Source: Sorghum bicolor | Taxonomy: Eukaryota; Streptophyta; Magnoliopsida; Poales; Poaceae | Direction of reading: 5' to 3' | DNA length: 64,000 nucleotides | Assembly (NCBI RefSeq): GCF_000003195.3 | Contig: NC_012871.2 | Location: 62,487,802 to 62,551,801, forward strand | In this document: piece by piece, positions 1 to 10,579 of the stretch | Numbering within the stretch: position 1 is the stretch's first letter | Layout: each line of letters opens with the position of its first letter | Translations under genes and position numbers: made by a program | Notes under the pieces: model-generated | Database searches by the model: none | What the model was told of the DNA's origin: nothing | Seen by the model: only the letters and a program-made list of their open reading frames with translations

Positions 1-32
1 TAACTCGGTTGGTTGTCTGAATTGTGTGGTAG

Positions 33-437
33 ATCAAGGAGCTCAAGGCGAAGCTGGGGGACGAGGAGGCGGCGGCGAGCTTCACGTCGGTCAAGGCGGA
101 GCCGGCGGCCTCGGACGGGCCTCCCCCCGTCGGGGTGGGGTCGTCCGAGAGTGACTCCAGCGCGGTGCTGAACGACGCGGGCCCGCCCGTGCCGGAGGCG
201 CAGCCTGTGCCGGAGGTACAGGGCACTCTTCTTGACGACGCGCCGTGCGCCGTCGTCGCCGGCGCCTCGGCGGCGGCCGCGAACCATGGCGGGGTGTTCT
301 TCCACGGGAGCTTCCTGAAGGTGGAGGAGGACGAGACGGGGCTCCTGGACGACGACGAGCCGTGCGGCGGGTTCTTCGCCGTGGAGCAGCCGCCGCCGAT
401 GGCGTGGTGGACCGAGCCCACGGAACACTGGAACTGA
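33..437 (+). CDS. HD-Zip class I transcription factor, last exon (partial)
   Basis: This is the 3' exon of a homeodomain-leucine zipper class I transcription factor, a nuclear DNA-binding protein. The homeodomain and most of the zipper lie to the left of the window. The exon opens after a TTGTGTGGTAG acceptor (AG at 31-32) and reads IKELKAKLGDEE, the end of a leucine zipper. An acidic, Ala/Pro/Ser-rich tail of about 110 residues follows and ends in AWWTEPTEHWN with a TGA at 435-437. Class I members typically have an acidic tail with a Trp-containing C-terminal motif, which is what is seen here. The codons are strongly GC-biased, as is common in grass genes. Only 134 codons are visible, so the subgroup (HOX4/HOX20-like) cannot be fixed. 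The family call is fairly secure from the zipper end plus the Trp tail, but it cannot be proved without the homeodomain. Confidence 0.75.
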   Translation: MKELKAKLGDEEAAASFTSVKAEPAASDGPPPVGVGSSESDSSAVLNDAGPPVPEAQPVPEVQGTLLDDAPCAVVAGASAAAANHGGVFFHGSFLKVEEDETGLLDDDEPCGGFFAVEQPPPMAWWTEPTEHWN

Positions 438-513
438 TGAACCGAGGCCGGCGGATGATGATGCCGTCCGACCGCAGCGTAGGCTCGGGATCTGGGCCGC
501 CGAGGGGTGGGGG

Positions 514-519
514 AATAAA
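514..519 (+). terminator. Possible poly(A) signal of the HD-Zip gene
   Basis: AATAAA lies 77 bases after the HD-Zip stop codon, in an AT-richer stretch, and matches the canonical polyadenylation hexamer. Plant signals are loose, so this is only a candidate. Confidence 0.4.
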
Positions 520-1177
520 GAATTCAGAGCGAAACACGGGGGCTATTCTGCAAATTTTGTAAAATGGAGTTGTACCCGCCCTCTTTTTGTCAATTCTCGC
601 GCGTTTTAGCAGTACTGTAGTAGTCTAGGAACCCCAGTCGAGCTCAGTACAACCCTGGTTGCGTTTGGACTCCAGTGCAAAAATGCAAGGAAAAGCTAGA
701 CATGAGACCAAAACTGATGCAGAGGAGAGATAGGGACAGTGAGAAGAGTGTAGAGGAAGAGCTGAGCGAGGTAGGAAGGACAGTCTGTACGTCACTGTTA
801 GTGGGCCCAGGGCCACGTGAAAGTCAGGCATTGTTGGCGCCCCATTGACCGCCGGACTTGTCAGTGACGCGGATCGGCGACGTGAACGTGTCTGGCCCGT
901 GCGCTCCCCCCATGGGCTATATGGGCCCATGGCCTCTTCCGCGAAAGCGTGGCTCCTCCGTCGACCTGTTGTGCACCTCTGTATCTGATTTTTTGGAAGC
1001 TCACCGCTGGATCGCTGGCCTCTAGCGCCAACTGAGCCGTGGCCCGTGAGAAATGGCGATCGCTTATGTGCTCTCTTGCTCAAAAGCAACTGGCCGTGAG
1101 ATCCTTCTCGTGTCCTGTTCGACCGAGTAGACTTTCACTAGATGATTTTTTTACATATAGTCGTTGCAGTATATTAA

Positions 1178-1411
1178 AGACATGTTTAGATACACTCAAA
1201 AATTCAAAAGTAAGTTTATTAGATTCTACATCACATCGAACACATGTATGAAGCATTAAATATAGATAAAAAAACTAATCGTACAGTTTATCTGTAAATC
1301 GCAAGACGAATCTTTTAAACCTAGTTAGTCTACAATTAGATAATATTTATCAAATATAAATGAAAGTGTTACAATATCAAAATTTCAAAATTTTTGCATC
1401 TAAATAAGGCC
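1178..1411. repeat. Tourist-like MITE (degenerate left end)
   Basis: This 234-bp element resembles the other Tourist-like copies in the window. It carries the family core (a block similar to GCATTAAATATAGATAAAAAA, then CTAGTTAGTC) and ends in TAAGGCC. TAA flanks both sides (1175-1177 and 1412-1414), as expected for PIF/Harbinger-type insertion. The left terminus is mutated (AGACATGTTTAG instead of GGCCTTGTTTAG). Confidence 0.65.
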
Positions 1412-2054
1412 TAAGGCCTGGCCGGTTCTTCGCTTTAGCTCTGTTCTATAGAAGGAACAAAAATAGTACCTTCTCCTTGCCGCTATTATTTAGAGAAGAG
1501 AATAAAACGACTTTAATGAATAATATTATGAACACTGTATGGGTTGGAGGAGGCCTCTAGGTGCCCTTCTAATCTTTAAAATAGATTTTAGAAAAGTGTA
1601 GGATAATCTCAAATGTAATTTCTTCAACAAACATAATGGGCGAAAACCTTTCGGGCAAGCTAGGATTGAGAGAGAAGGAGAGGTGGGTTGAAGGCAAAGA
1701 AATGCTCGCCGGGAGGGCTGCCTAAATCTCCCCTTTCTTCAATCTTAGAATCACCAAACCTGCCGTTCTTGGGTTAAGACTTTCGTATAGAGAGGTAGTG
1801 TAGGGACTAAATTAAATGATCAAATTGAGCTATATTTTAGATAAAAAAAGGTTTAAGACAAGGTGATCCTTTGTCCCCAATTTTATTTTGACGTAGGTGT
1901 GCATTTGCTAGCTATCATAATTGCAAGAGTGAAAGCAAATAGGCAATTAAGTACAAGGGTAGTATTGCGCCTAGTAGAAGTGGGATTATCTATCCTACGA
2001 TATGCAGATGATACATTGAGGTGAAAGCCAATAAAGAACGTATTCTCCAAGTTA

Positions 2055-2296
2055 GGCCTTGTTTAGTTCCGAAAAGTTTTCGGAGTTCGGTACTGTAGCA
2101 CTTTCGTTTGTTTGTGGCAAATATTGTCCAATTATGGACTAACTATGATCAAAAGAATAGTCTCGTGATTTACAGGTAAACTGTGTAATTAGTTTTTATT
2201 TTCGTCTATATTTAATGTTTTACGCATGTGTTGAAAGATTCGATGTGATGGAAAATCTTGAAAACTTTTTGGTTTTCGGGTGAAGTAAACAAGGCC
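2055..2296. repeat. Tourist-like MITE with TTA target duplication
   Basis: The 242-bp element begins GGCCTTGTTTAGTTCC and ends GTAAACAAGGCC, with TTA on both sides (2052-2054 and 2297-2299). The size, termini and 3-bp TTA duplication fit non-autonomous PIF/Harbinger elements (Tourist). There is no coding capacity. Confidence 0.85.
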
Positions 2297-2607
2297 TTAG
2301 TCTAGTGCTAGAGGCGGTGCCAATGAATCTTTCTCCTTCGTTGGATGGCCTCATAATGTTAGAATTGAGTGAGGAGGTTATTTCTGTAGTTAAATATTTT
2401 TATAATATGTAGTCTGATTCCCTAGATGACAAGAAATGAAATCAAATCTGTTTCCATTATCTAAAAACATTTTAGGATGAAAAGAGTATACTAAATTTGA
2501 AAAAAAGAGACGATAGTAGTAGTGAGTGAAAAAATCTTGAGTTTGGTCAAACATTAGATACTTGAACTAAACAGAAAGCTAAAATTACAAGTTTTCAAAA
2601 TAGAGGT

Positions 2608-2757
2608 TCTTCTTCTGTTCTAAATTATAAGACGCTTTCGTTTTTCTAAAAATATAGATTTTGCTATGCATTTATATATACACCATATCTAGATATATAG
2701 CTAAAGCAATATGTTATATGTTTAGAAAAAAAAAATCTTATAATCTGAAATGAAGAA
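2608..2757. repeat. Stowaway-like foldback fragment
   Basis: The left arm (TTCTGTTCTAAATTATAAGA) and right arm (TCTTATAATCTGAAATGAAG) are approximate inverted copies around an AT-rich centre. This is the usual look of grass Stowaway elements. The terminal CTCCCTCC-type ends are eroded, so the boundaries are approximate. Confidence 0.45.
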
Positions 2758-3358
2758 AACGTGATAGTATAATATTCTTTGCACTGCGGCATGTCATCAT
2801 CCAGTATAGTTGGAGATCCCATAGCTCTTTCTTGGAAGCCATCGAGTGCAACGGAAAGCTGATGCATGTAATGTAATGATGCGTAGTGCAATCTAAATGG
2901 TACAGGGCTAGTAGCTGGTGGTAGAGATCATTCCAGTGCCGTTGTGCCATCGACTGTTCCTCCTGATCTGTGGCTGTCGGAATGATTACCAGCACATGTT
3001 TAAATAAGACTCGTAGCGCGCGTCCTTAGCACCAAGTGCGGAGGCCCCAGAGTTTGTAGTAGTGGTGGCACGAGGCAAGAGCTCTGGTGTTCATGCTGAC
3101 TGCAAACAACACATAAATGATATGATGAGCCACTTTTCACAGAATCCGTTGGAGGCAATAGAATCTACTCCAGATAGGATGAAAGATCGATCTGTCAGCG
3201 CTTTTTTAGACGACATGGCACCTGCTTCTCAGAGTAGAAATCGTCGGATCATTTAGGGGAGAAAGCGTGACACAGGTGCGTGGAACGTTTAGGTGCTGCT
3301 AATTTGAGTTGCTACAGCTAGCCACGCGAGTAGAACAGGATAATAAAGAATATGAAAA

Positions 3359-4103
3359 GGAAAAAGTCTACATCACCCTCTGAACTATGGGGTGGTGTTT
3401 ACTTTACCCCGAACTATAAAAAGTGTTCAAATAACCCCTCGAGCGGTTTTTGACGGCGGTTTTACTACAGTAACGATGGGTTTGCTACAGTCTTATATAT
3501 ATTCATTGTGTAGTGGAGTCCAACAAAATTAGATTTTCTATTTTATGATTTACTATAATTTTTTAAAGATTCAGCGAAAACAAATAGGAAAAAGAAAAAG
3601 TCAAAACCACAGTTACTGTAGCAAAACCATGGTTACTATAGCAAAACCGCCGTCACAAACCGCCCGGGGGTAATTTGAACAGTTTTATATAGTTTAGGCT
3701 CTGTTTAGATTGGAGATGAAAATTTTTTAGGTGTCACATTGGATGTGTCGGAAGGATGTCGGGAAGAGTTTTTAGAAACTAATAAAAAAGCTGCATAATT
3801 AATCTGTTAAGCATAATTAATCTGTCATTAGCACATGTTGGTTACTGTAGCACTTAAGGCTAATCATGGAGTAACTAGGCTTAAAAGATTCATTTCGCGA
3901 TTTTCAACCAAACTGTGTAATTAGTTTATTTTTTTATATACATTTAATGTTTCATGCGTATGTCCAAAGATTCGATGGGATGGATGAACAAATTTTGGAT
4001 GGAGAACTAAACAGGGCCTTAAGGGGTAAATTACACCGTTTCATAATTTGAAGGGTAAAGTAGACACCACCCCATAGTTTAGGGGGTGATGTAGACGTTT
4101 TCC
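3359..4103. mobile_element. Mutator-like non-autonomous element with a nested Tourist MITE
   Basis: The two ends are inverted repeats of about 50 bp. The left end starts GGAAAAAGTCTACATCACCC and the right end is its near-perfect reverse complement, ending GGGGGTGATGTAGACGTTTTCC. The element is flanked by a perfect 10-bp direct repeat AATATGAAAA (3349-3358 and 4104-4113). Long terminal inverted repeats with a 9-10 bp duplication point to a Mutator-like (MULE) non-autonomous element. It has no transposase. A Tourist MITE at 3697-4018 is inserted in its right half. A related copy lies at 42490-43217 and shares the internal blocks built from GGTTTTTGACGG and GGTTTTGCTACAG. Confidence 0.8.
3697..4018. 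repeat. Tourist-like MITE nested in a MULE-type element
   Basis: This 322-bp element begins GGCTCTGTTTAGATTGG and ends AACTAAACAGGGCC, with TTA on both sides (3694-3696 and 4019-4021). It is about 80 bp longer than its relatives here and includes a short internal duplication of GCATAATTAATCTGT. Because it interrupts the element at 3359-4103, it inserted later. Confidence 0.8.
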
Positions 4104-7100
4104 AATATGAAAACGTATGCTTTGCGGTGTGCTAATACCCCACGAATCGGAGATTAGAAGCACACAATATTGTGGCCATGCATTTTTAGTTCCAACTCAA
4201 AATGATTCAGAAGGGTTCGTGTGTTACTTGTCATCGACTCGTGATGACATATAGACAATCTAGTCTCTTCATCTCTCCATCAATCGCTGATCAGCCGGAC
4301 ATGTATGGCAACTTGGCAAGTACATTACCTATATAGCACCATCATCGCGTAACTGTCAATGCAAATCATGTTTGGCTTTCTCGATTTAAAATTGCGCGTG
4401 TGAAGCACGGTTGTCACTCGATCGCTTGCATGTAGCAGAAGTATACCTGTCTGTCGAAGGTCATTAACACAAGTGTGGAACAAGCTACCATGAAGGATCC
4501 GGACATGATGACTTTGAAAGCTTTGCAACGGCAACGCTATCAATCAAATAAATAACAAATCGAGGTGACAGAGAGGTAGAGATACCAGAGCTGAAACCAG
4601 GCATGTATCCTGTATCCAGATCTGGCTTGGTTTCCAACCATATATTATACCCTGTAACTAGACGTATCAACAATTCATTTGGTAAATCCAATTAAAATTC
4701 AAGGGGAAATCCAATTCCAACTCTACCTCAATACAAAACAACCAATGTCCAATCATCAATTCCAATGAGATGATTGAGTATACAGGTTGTAATTATATAG
4801 CTTCTATATCTTGTGTGTGTGTGTGTTTTAGTTAGGTAGCTTCCGAGGCGAAGGACCTCGTGTACCTTGTGTAATATCGGAACTTAAGTTTGTGTATACT
4901 AGGATGGTTCAGCCTTAGGCTATTTGTCGGCCTCCTAGCACACTTGTTAGAGGCACGTCGTTTGTTTTGGTTAAACTCTTGTATCTTAAACACATGGCAA
5001 AACAGTGTCCCGCTTTGCTGCATAAGTTGTTTCCTAATCACCGATGATTACCGCAGCGTCCATTGGGCCCGTGGCCAATCGGTCACCCGTCATCGAGTGA
5101 GCTTATAGCTTCTAATGGGTCGGGGTCGCTCGGACGTCGACGGTTTCCCTTTGGCCGGTCCGCGACGTCCGTGTTCCCGTCCCGGTGCCTGCCTTGCCTA
5201 GCTGCCGTTGCTCTCGGAAGCAAGAGCTGCGTGGTGCGCAACCGGGCCGCTTCGCAGGGAGGGCCTTTTCTACATCGAGCGCTAGCTAGACGGGATTACC
5301 GGGCCGAGAAATCGTGCACCCAGCGCAGCGGCAGGAGGAGGAGTCGGCCGAGCCCGCGATGCTCGTGCCGTGCTGGGCCGGGCTGCGAACTCCGATCTCT
5401 CTCTGCCTCAGCAGATCCACACGCTAAGCTTATAGGCTGCTCTCAACGTGCAGTACCATCGTCGTCAAACATGTTCCAGTTTGAGGTGGAACATGTTGCT
5501 GCTGACCACTTCAAACTGGAGACTGGAGAGCAGGTGGCCTGTGACAGTGGACGGGTTGAGATCCAAACCAAACCCACACCAATTTAAGACATATATATAT
5601 ATATGTGAAAGTCAAATTCAAACCAAATTAGACCATGACTTCAATCATCCACACTAAACCAAACCACTTATGCGCTACACCCATTAAAATATATTTCCAA
5701 CCCACCATTTCACCGGCACCTCATGCTATTGTTTATATTTAGCCATAAACAAAAGTAAAAAATAAATAGATAGAATAAAAAATTATTGTAAATTTACAGC
5801 CAAACCAGTTCAGCCTACTTTAATAGGGCCCAAACCAAACTGGCTCAACAGCCTTTTCAGCCCGTTTCAATCCAAACCAATACAGCCCAAAAATAAAACC
5901 AAATAAAAAACCGGTTTTAACCCCAAACCATTGTCAGGTTTATTTCTCGGTTCCTGCTTGAGCCCTGCATTGACGAACTCGATCGGCAAGTCGATGGATG
6001 GATGGATCGATGAACCAAAAGGCGCCGAAAAGTCGACAGGTCGAACGTCGTCGAAGCGAAAATTGGCGCAGCTGGCCCCGCTCTACGCGCCGTCCGCGGG
6101 AGTTAGTTAAGCAACAGAGTCAAACGGTACGACCTGATCGAGGCCGTGCCGTGCCGTGCCGTGCGCGTTCGGAAGCGAGCGAGTAGACAGACGTCCATGC
6201 AGCATGCTGGTAGAAGTAGAAAACGAGCGCTCGCCTTTGACACGATCACTAAAGTTGGGGCCTACCACTACCAGCTCTGGTTTCTAGTGTCTTCTTTTGC
6301 ACCCGTTCACGGCTTTATCTCTCTATCTGAGGAATTGACTTGCTCCTCCGCTAATTTTTCTTCGTAGTGGATACAGTGCGCGTCAGCTTTTGATAAAAAC
6401 TAAAGTACAACCCGGTCGCCTCTTCCTCCCCACCAAAGCTTTTGACGGCCTGCAAAAGTTGTGGGTGGCACGGGCTAGCAGTCCGGTGTTCAGCGCCAAA
6501 AAGTACGTAATCCATGCCGCCGTGCGCCTGGCGCCACGCGAGTCGTCGTCACGACTCACGAATGCCAGGGTCCGGCGCATGGAGCCGGGGACAGCACGCA
6601 ACTCTTGGCGAACGCCGCCGCGCTCCGGTCTCCGCCTCACGTTCACGTTGTCATGGCCGTCCCGTCGTCCGGTGTACGCTCGCACGAGTGCTGCCCCGCG
6701 CGCGGCAACGCGCTTTGCGTCTCTCGTCGAAATGACAGCTGCTGAACAAGCGTACCAACAAGTGTGCCAACGCAACGCAACGGGCCAGCCAAATCAATGA
6801 TCGCTCTGGGACCGCGCGTAGCCACGGCTGTGTGCAAGTGAGCATGCACACGGCACACTAGTACAGTCGGCTGTAACTGGCCGTTATTAGTCGTTACAGT
6901 GCGCGGCTGTAACTGGCCGCGAGCGTAGTACGGGTTAGCAATAGCCAATAGGTACCCCGTCACGTGAGCCGGCCCGTTCGGACCGCCCTCACGGGAAGGA
7001 ATTTCAGTCTACCTACGGTGGTTTCAACAAGGAGTCAAGGAAAACCTAGGTCAGGGCAAAGCATACAGCAACGTGTAGTAAACAGAAAGGAGGGAGGTTA

Positions 7101-7241
7101 GTGTAATACAAGAGGAGACACGCATGAGAGTCAAGCGCAAGGAAACGATAAGGAAAGATCCAGCGTCCCGGCTTCCGAAATATTCCGGACGCCATGTCTG
7201 TCACGAGCCAGCCAGGTGATGACTGATGAGTGTTTGTGTGT

Positions 7242-7377
7242 CTTGTTTGGATGTTGTCGTATTCACTTCAATCTATATATGTTGGTGTAGATTGGAGTGG
7301 AATTTAGTTCAAGTTCCACTTCAATTCACCTCAACACACGTGGATTGGTGTGAATCCGACAACATCCAAACAAACAA
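7242..7377. repeat. Short foldback MITE
   Basis: A 136-bp near-palindrome. The left arm starts TTGTTTGGATGTTGTCG and the right arm ends CGACAACATCCAAACAA. The complementarity continues inward for most of its length (ATTCAC...GTGAAT, then CAATC/GATTG). It has no coding content. The exact ends and target duplication are uncertain because CAAGGCC follows on the right. Confidence 0.7.
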
Positions 7378-8519
7378 GGCCTCGGTGGGTGGCGGGCACA
7401 GTCCGCGCAGGGAGCTCTCACCACTCACGTTGTGGGCAGTGCCCACGGTGGCACGGTCTACGGACGACCCCTCTGGCCCCGATCATCCATGCAACAGCGC
7501 TCCTGTACAAGGAATGGGAATGTGATGGAGCCCTCGACAGGATGGACCGGCAGACAACGAGAATCGTTGAATAAAATGCATCCTGTAGCGGTCGCTGGCG
7601 CGCAGTCAGTGCTAACCATGGCCGTGGCGATTTGATTGACATGATCTCTGTTGAAAATTGCAGCCTGTTTAGTTTGTTATTTTTTTCTTATCCTTCTCTT
7701 AAAATAAATCAGCAAATAGTATTTTTTTAAACCAAAAAACACTTCTATTTTTTAAAAGAAAAAGAAAAAGAAAAAATAGAGTGAGAGGACAGAATCCACG
7801 TGGGTGGCTATCGGCTATCGCATGCTCTGCTCTGCTCTAATCGGCCACGGTACTTAATTCCATGTCACGTGATGAAAATAGCGGGTCTTATTACAAACAA
7901 GCCCGTAAAAAGTAATCACGAGGAGCCATCAGCCATGCGGAAAGTGCGGCCGCTCGTCCCCTCAATTTGTCTCGACGCACTCAAATTCCAATCACCATCG
8001 CATAATAGTCCGTCCATGCCCGGTCGAACCCTTCGCGATTAAGGGAAACGAGGCTCCAGCACAGCCGCCGTTGCTGTTGGTGCTGGTGTTGCCTCAGCTA
8101 GCTAATCCTGCCCGTGCCACAAAGATTCTGCGTTTGTTTAAAGCCCTTTTACGTATAATATAGTCGCTGATTGTTGAATTGTTAATGACCCCTGAGCCCC
8201 TGACAGTGACACGCTCGCCCGCTCGGCGACCTGTTCCAAGCAGGCAGTCAGGCAGGCATTCCCCTGCAGGCCTCGGCGCGGATTGTTCGGGGAGGGACAG
8301 CTCACGCTTGACGGATCACGGGTGCTCTGCTCTGGGCCGGAGTAGGGGTCGGTGCCGAATGATTGCGGCGATGCAAAGCTCAGCCAGCACCAGCAGAATG
8401 ATGGCCAGCGAAAGTGGCCTGTTGCTTTGATCAAGCTGCTCCCGTTTGTTGCCTCTCTGGCGTGGCAGCACAATTTGTGGTGCGTCTGCCTCTCATTGTG
8501 TGTGTGTTTTATTATCTAA

Positions 8520-8762
8520 GGCCTTGTTTAGTTCGGAAAAATGAAAAGTTTTCGGTACTATAACATTTTCGTTTGTTTGTGACAAATATTATTCAATCAT
8601 GGACTAACTAGGATCAAAAGATTCATCTCGTGATTTACAGCTAAACTGTGTAATTAGTTTTTGTTTTCGTCTATATTTAATGTTTCATGTATGTGACACA
8701 AGATTCGATGTGACGGAAAATCTTGAAATCTTTTTGGTTTTCAGGGTGAACTAAACGAGGCC
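8520..8762. repeat. Tourist-like MITE with TAA target duplication
   Basis: The 243-bp element begins GGCCTTGTTTAGTTCGG and ends GAACTAAACGAGGCC, flanked by TAA at 8517-8519 and 8763-8765. Its internal sequence matches the copy at 2055-2296. Confidence 0.85.
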
Positions 8763-10579
8763 TAATCCTTGGTAGATACAAATTCTTTGCAGGAGTTTTT
8801 TTCCCCCTACCCTTTTGAGCTGGAAAGGAAGTACTGCTGCTCTGTGCGTCGAGGCTCATGAATACCGCCGGATATTCCATAGCAGTTGTTGCGGCAGGCA
8901 GGCGGACCGGAAGGAGCAGTTGCGTTAGTTTAGTTTCAGTTTTTTTTTCCTTTTCTTCTGGAGAGGGTGGCAGTTGTGTTGGTTGGAGAATGCGATGTCA
9001 CCTGTGACCCGAGGAGGAGACGTGACAGACAACTGCCGCGGCCACACACCCCTTCGACGGCAATCGACATCATCAGGAGAATAAAGAACGTGAACAAGCT
9101 ACGTCAAGCTAAGCAACCATGCATGGGAAACCCATCCGGCGGCACACGTCCACGCGAGAGCGATGCGTCGACAGGTATATGCTCCATCCGTCTCAAAGAG
9201 AACGTTACGTGGAGTCAAAATACTAAATTTATAAAAGATATTATCTACATTGAAAATCTTAAATTTAGTTTATATTTACTAAATTTATATTATCTAACTA
9301 TAAAAGATATTATCTATATTATTTACATTAGCAAACTGTCTTGTTCTTGTTCTCTGAATGCAAGGCCTAGCTAATATTATTAGTAGTAGATGATATCCTT
9401 GTCACTTCGTTTCATGCAATGTGGGTTTGGCTACCTGCAAGATCTCTTTTGGGGTTGAGGAGGGAGATAGAAAAATAGGTGATAGCCTGATAGGTGATGC
9501 TTGTGTGACAAATTCATGGTTGTGTCCACGTCGAAGAGGAGAAAGGAGGCTAGGGTTCCAGCGAGGAAGTCATTGGTGTTGGAGACGAGGATCTTTGTCA
9601 GCGTTAGGGTTATCCCGGAGGGTTTAGAACGAGGATTTTGGGGGCCAACAGTCCGACTCGGGCGAGACGGCGGCGGGGCAGGGCGACAGGAGAAGGCGGT
9701 TGGGTGGGGCCGGTGGCGACTGTGTCGCAACAAAGCTCACTGGCGCCTTGCCCTAGTATTAGGGTGGACGGAGTTGAGGGTTGAGGGTGGGGCAAGGATG
9801 AGGATGACGCCGATGACCTTCCTTATCTTTAGGGGCATGGGGTCGATGGGCGACGGCGGGTAGCGTGATGAAGTGGCGGAGAAGGGGCGTGGGGAGAAAG
9901 ACAAGTGCGAGGAAGAGGATGAGCGCGAGGAAAATGATGTGTGATGCATTAACGTGGTCTATAATATATTAATGACAAACAAACAAAATAGCAGCACTAA
10001 CTTATAGTATCGATTTATTAGTATAGGGCGTCATGCATGCTTATTCATATTTGCTTGACGTATGGGTGCAAAGAACCCTCTTAAATATATAGCGCTATAG
10101 ATTATTTGTGTGCTTGTAGACAAACCCGATTGCATTGGGAGTCAATTTTGGAGTGAGGGTCAACAATCTCATTGCCTCCAAAGTCCAAGCTTGGCTTAGG
10201 TCAAGAAACGATTGGGATTGTTCAGAGAAGAGACAGGGGGGAAGGCATTAAACAAAGTCCAAATGAAAGCCATTATTAAACAAAGTCCAAATGATTGACT
10301 CATAAGAGCCCAATTAGACGCTCCCCAAATCACAGCATTTTATTACGGCAACAGCTCACCCCCGTACTCGTACTCGCTCGCCTGCTCGCTTCGCTTTTTA
10401 TCACTTCTTCCTTCTCGAACCACAAACGAACACCTCCCTCCTTTTATTACTCTCTCTCAACCATCACCTCCACCTTCCCACTCGCCCAAATCGGGAGGAG
10501 GAGAAGGAAGACGACGAATTAAAAACCTCGCCTCCCCGTTCCCGTCCCCGTCCCCGCCCCCCAAACCTCGTCGCCGGTT

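Larger units (their letters stand above)
438..10579. other. Intergenic region, MITE-rich, no gene recognised
   Basis: Ten kilobases lie between the HD-Zip 3' end and the SCAI start. I see no open frame with a recognisable domain. The longest frames (for example near 5063-5587, 6390-6800 and 9501-9863) sit in GC-rich patches, overlap frames on the other strand and have repetitive Arg/Pro/Gly composition. Identifiable content is the Tourist-like MITEs at 1178, 2055, 3697 and 8520, a Mutator-like element at 3359-4103, a Stowaway-like fragment at 2608-2757, a foldback MITE at 7242-7377, and Stowaway-like ends near 9180. A (GT)n run lies at about 4814-4826. A 15-bp inverted repeat occurs at 5475-5489/5506-5520. 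The pyrimidine-rich tract from about 10380 to 10560 is probably the SCAI promoter/5' UTR. Confidence 0.6.

Noticed and set aside
245..562. Long Arg-rich frames on both strands over the HD-Zip tail
   Set aside because: They are shadows of a GC-rich coding exon in other frames and lack any family match.
6383..6963. Overlapping 100-136 codon frames on both strands in a GC-rich spacer
   Set aside because: Frames overlap on both strands, composition is arginine/alanine-rich, and no motif, splice structure or regulatory context supports a gene.
9501..9863. Frame of 120 codons (MCDKFMVVSTSKRRKEARVP...)
   Set aside because: Gly/Arg-rich low complexity, with opposing frames and no recognised domain. 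It looks like spacer.
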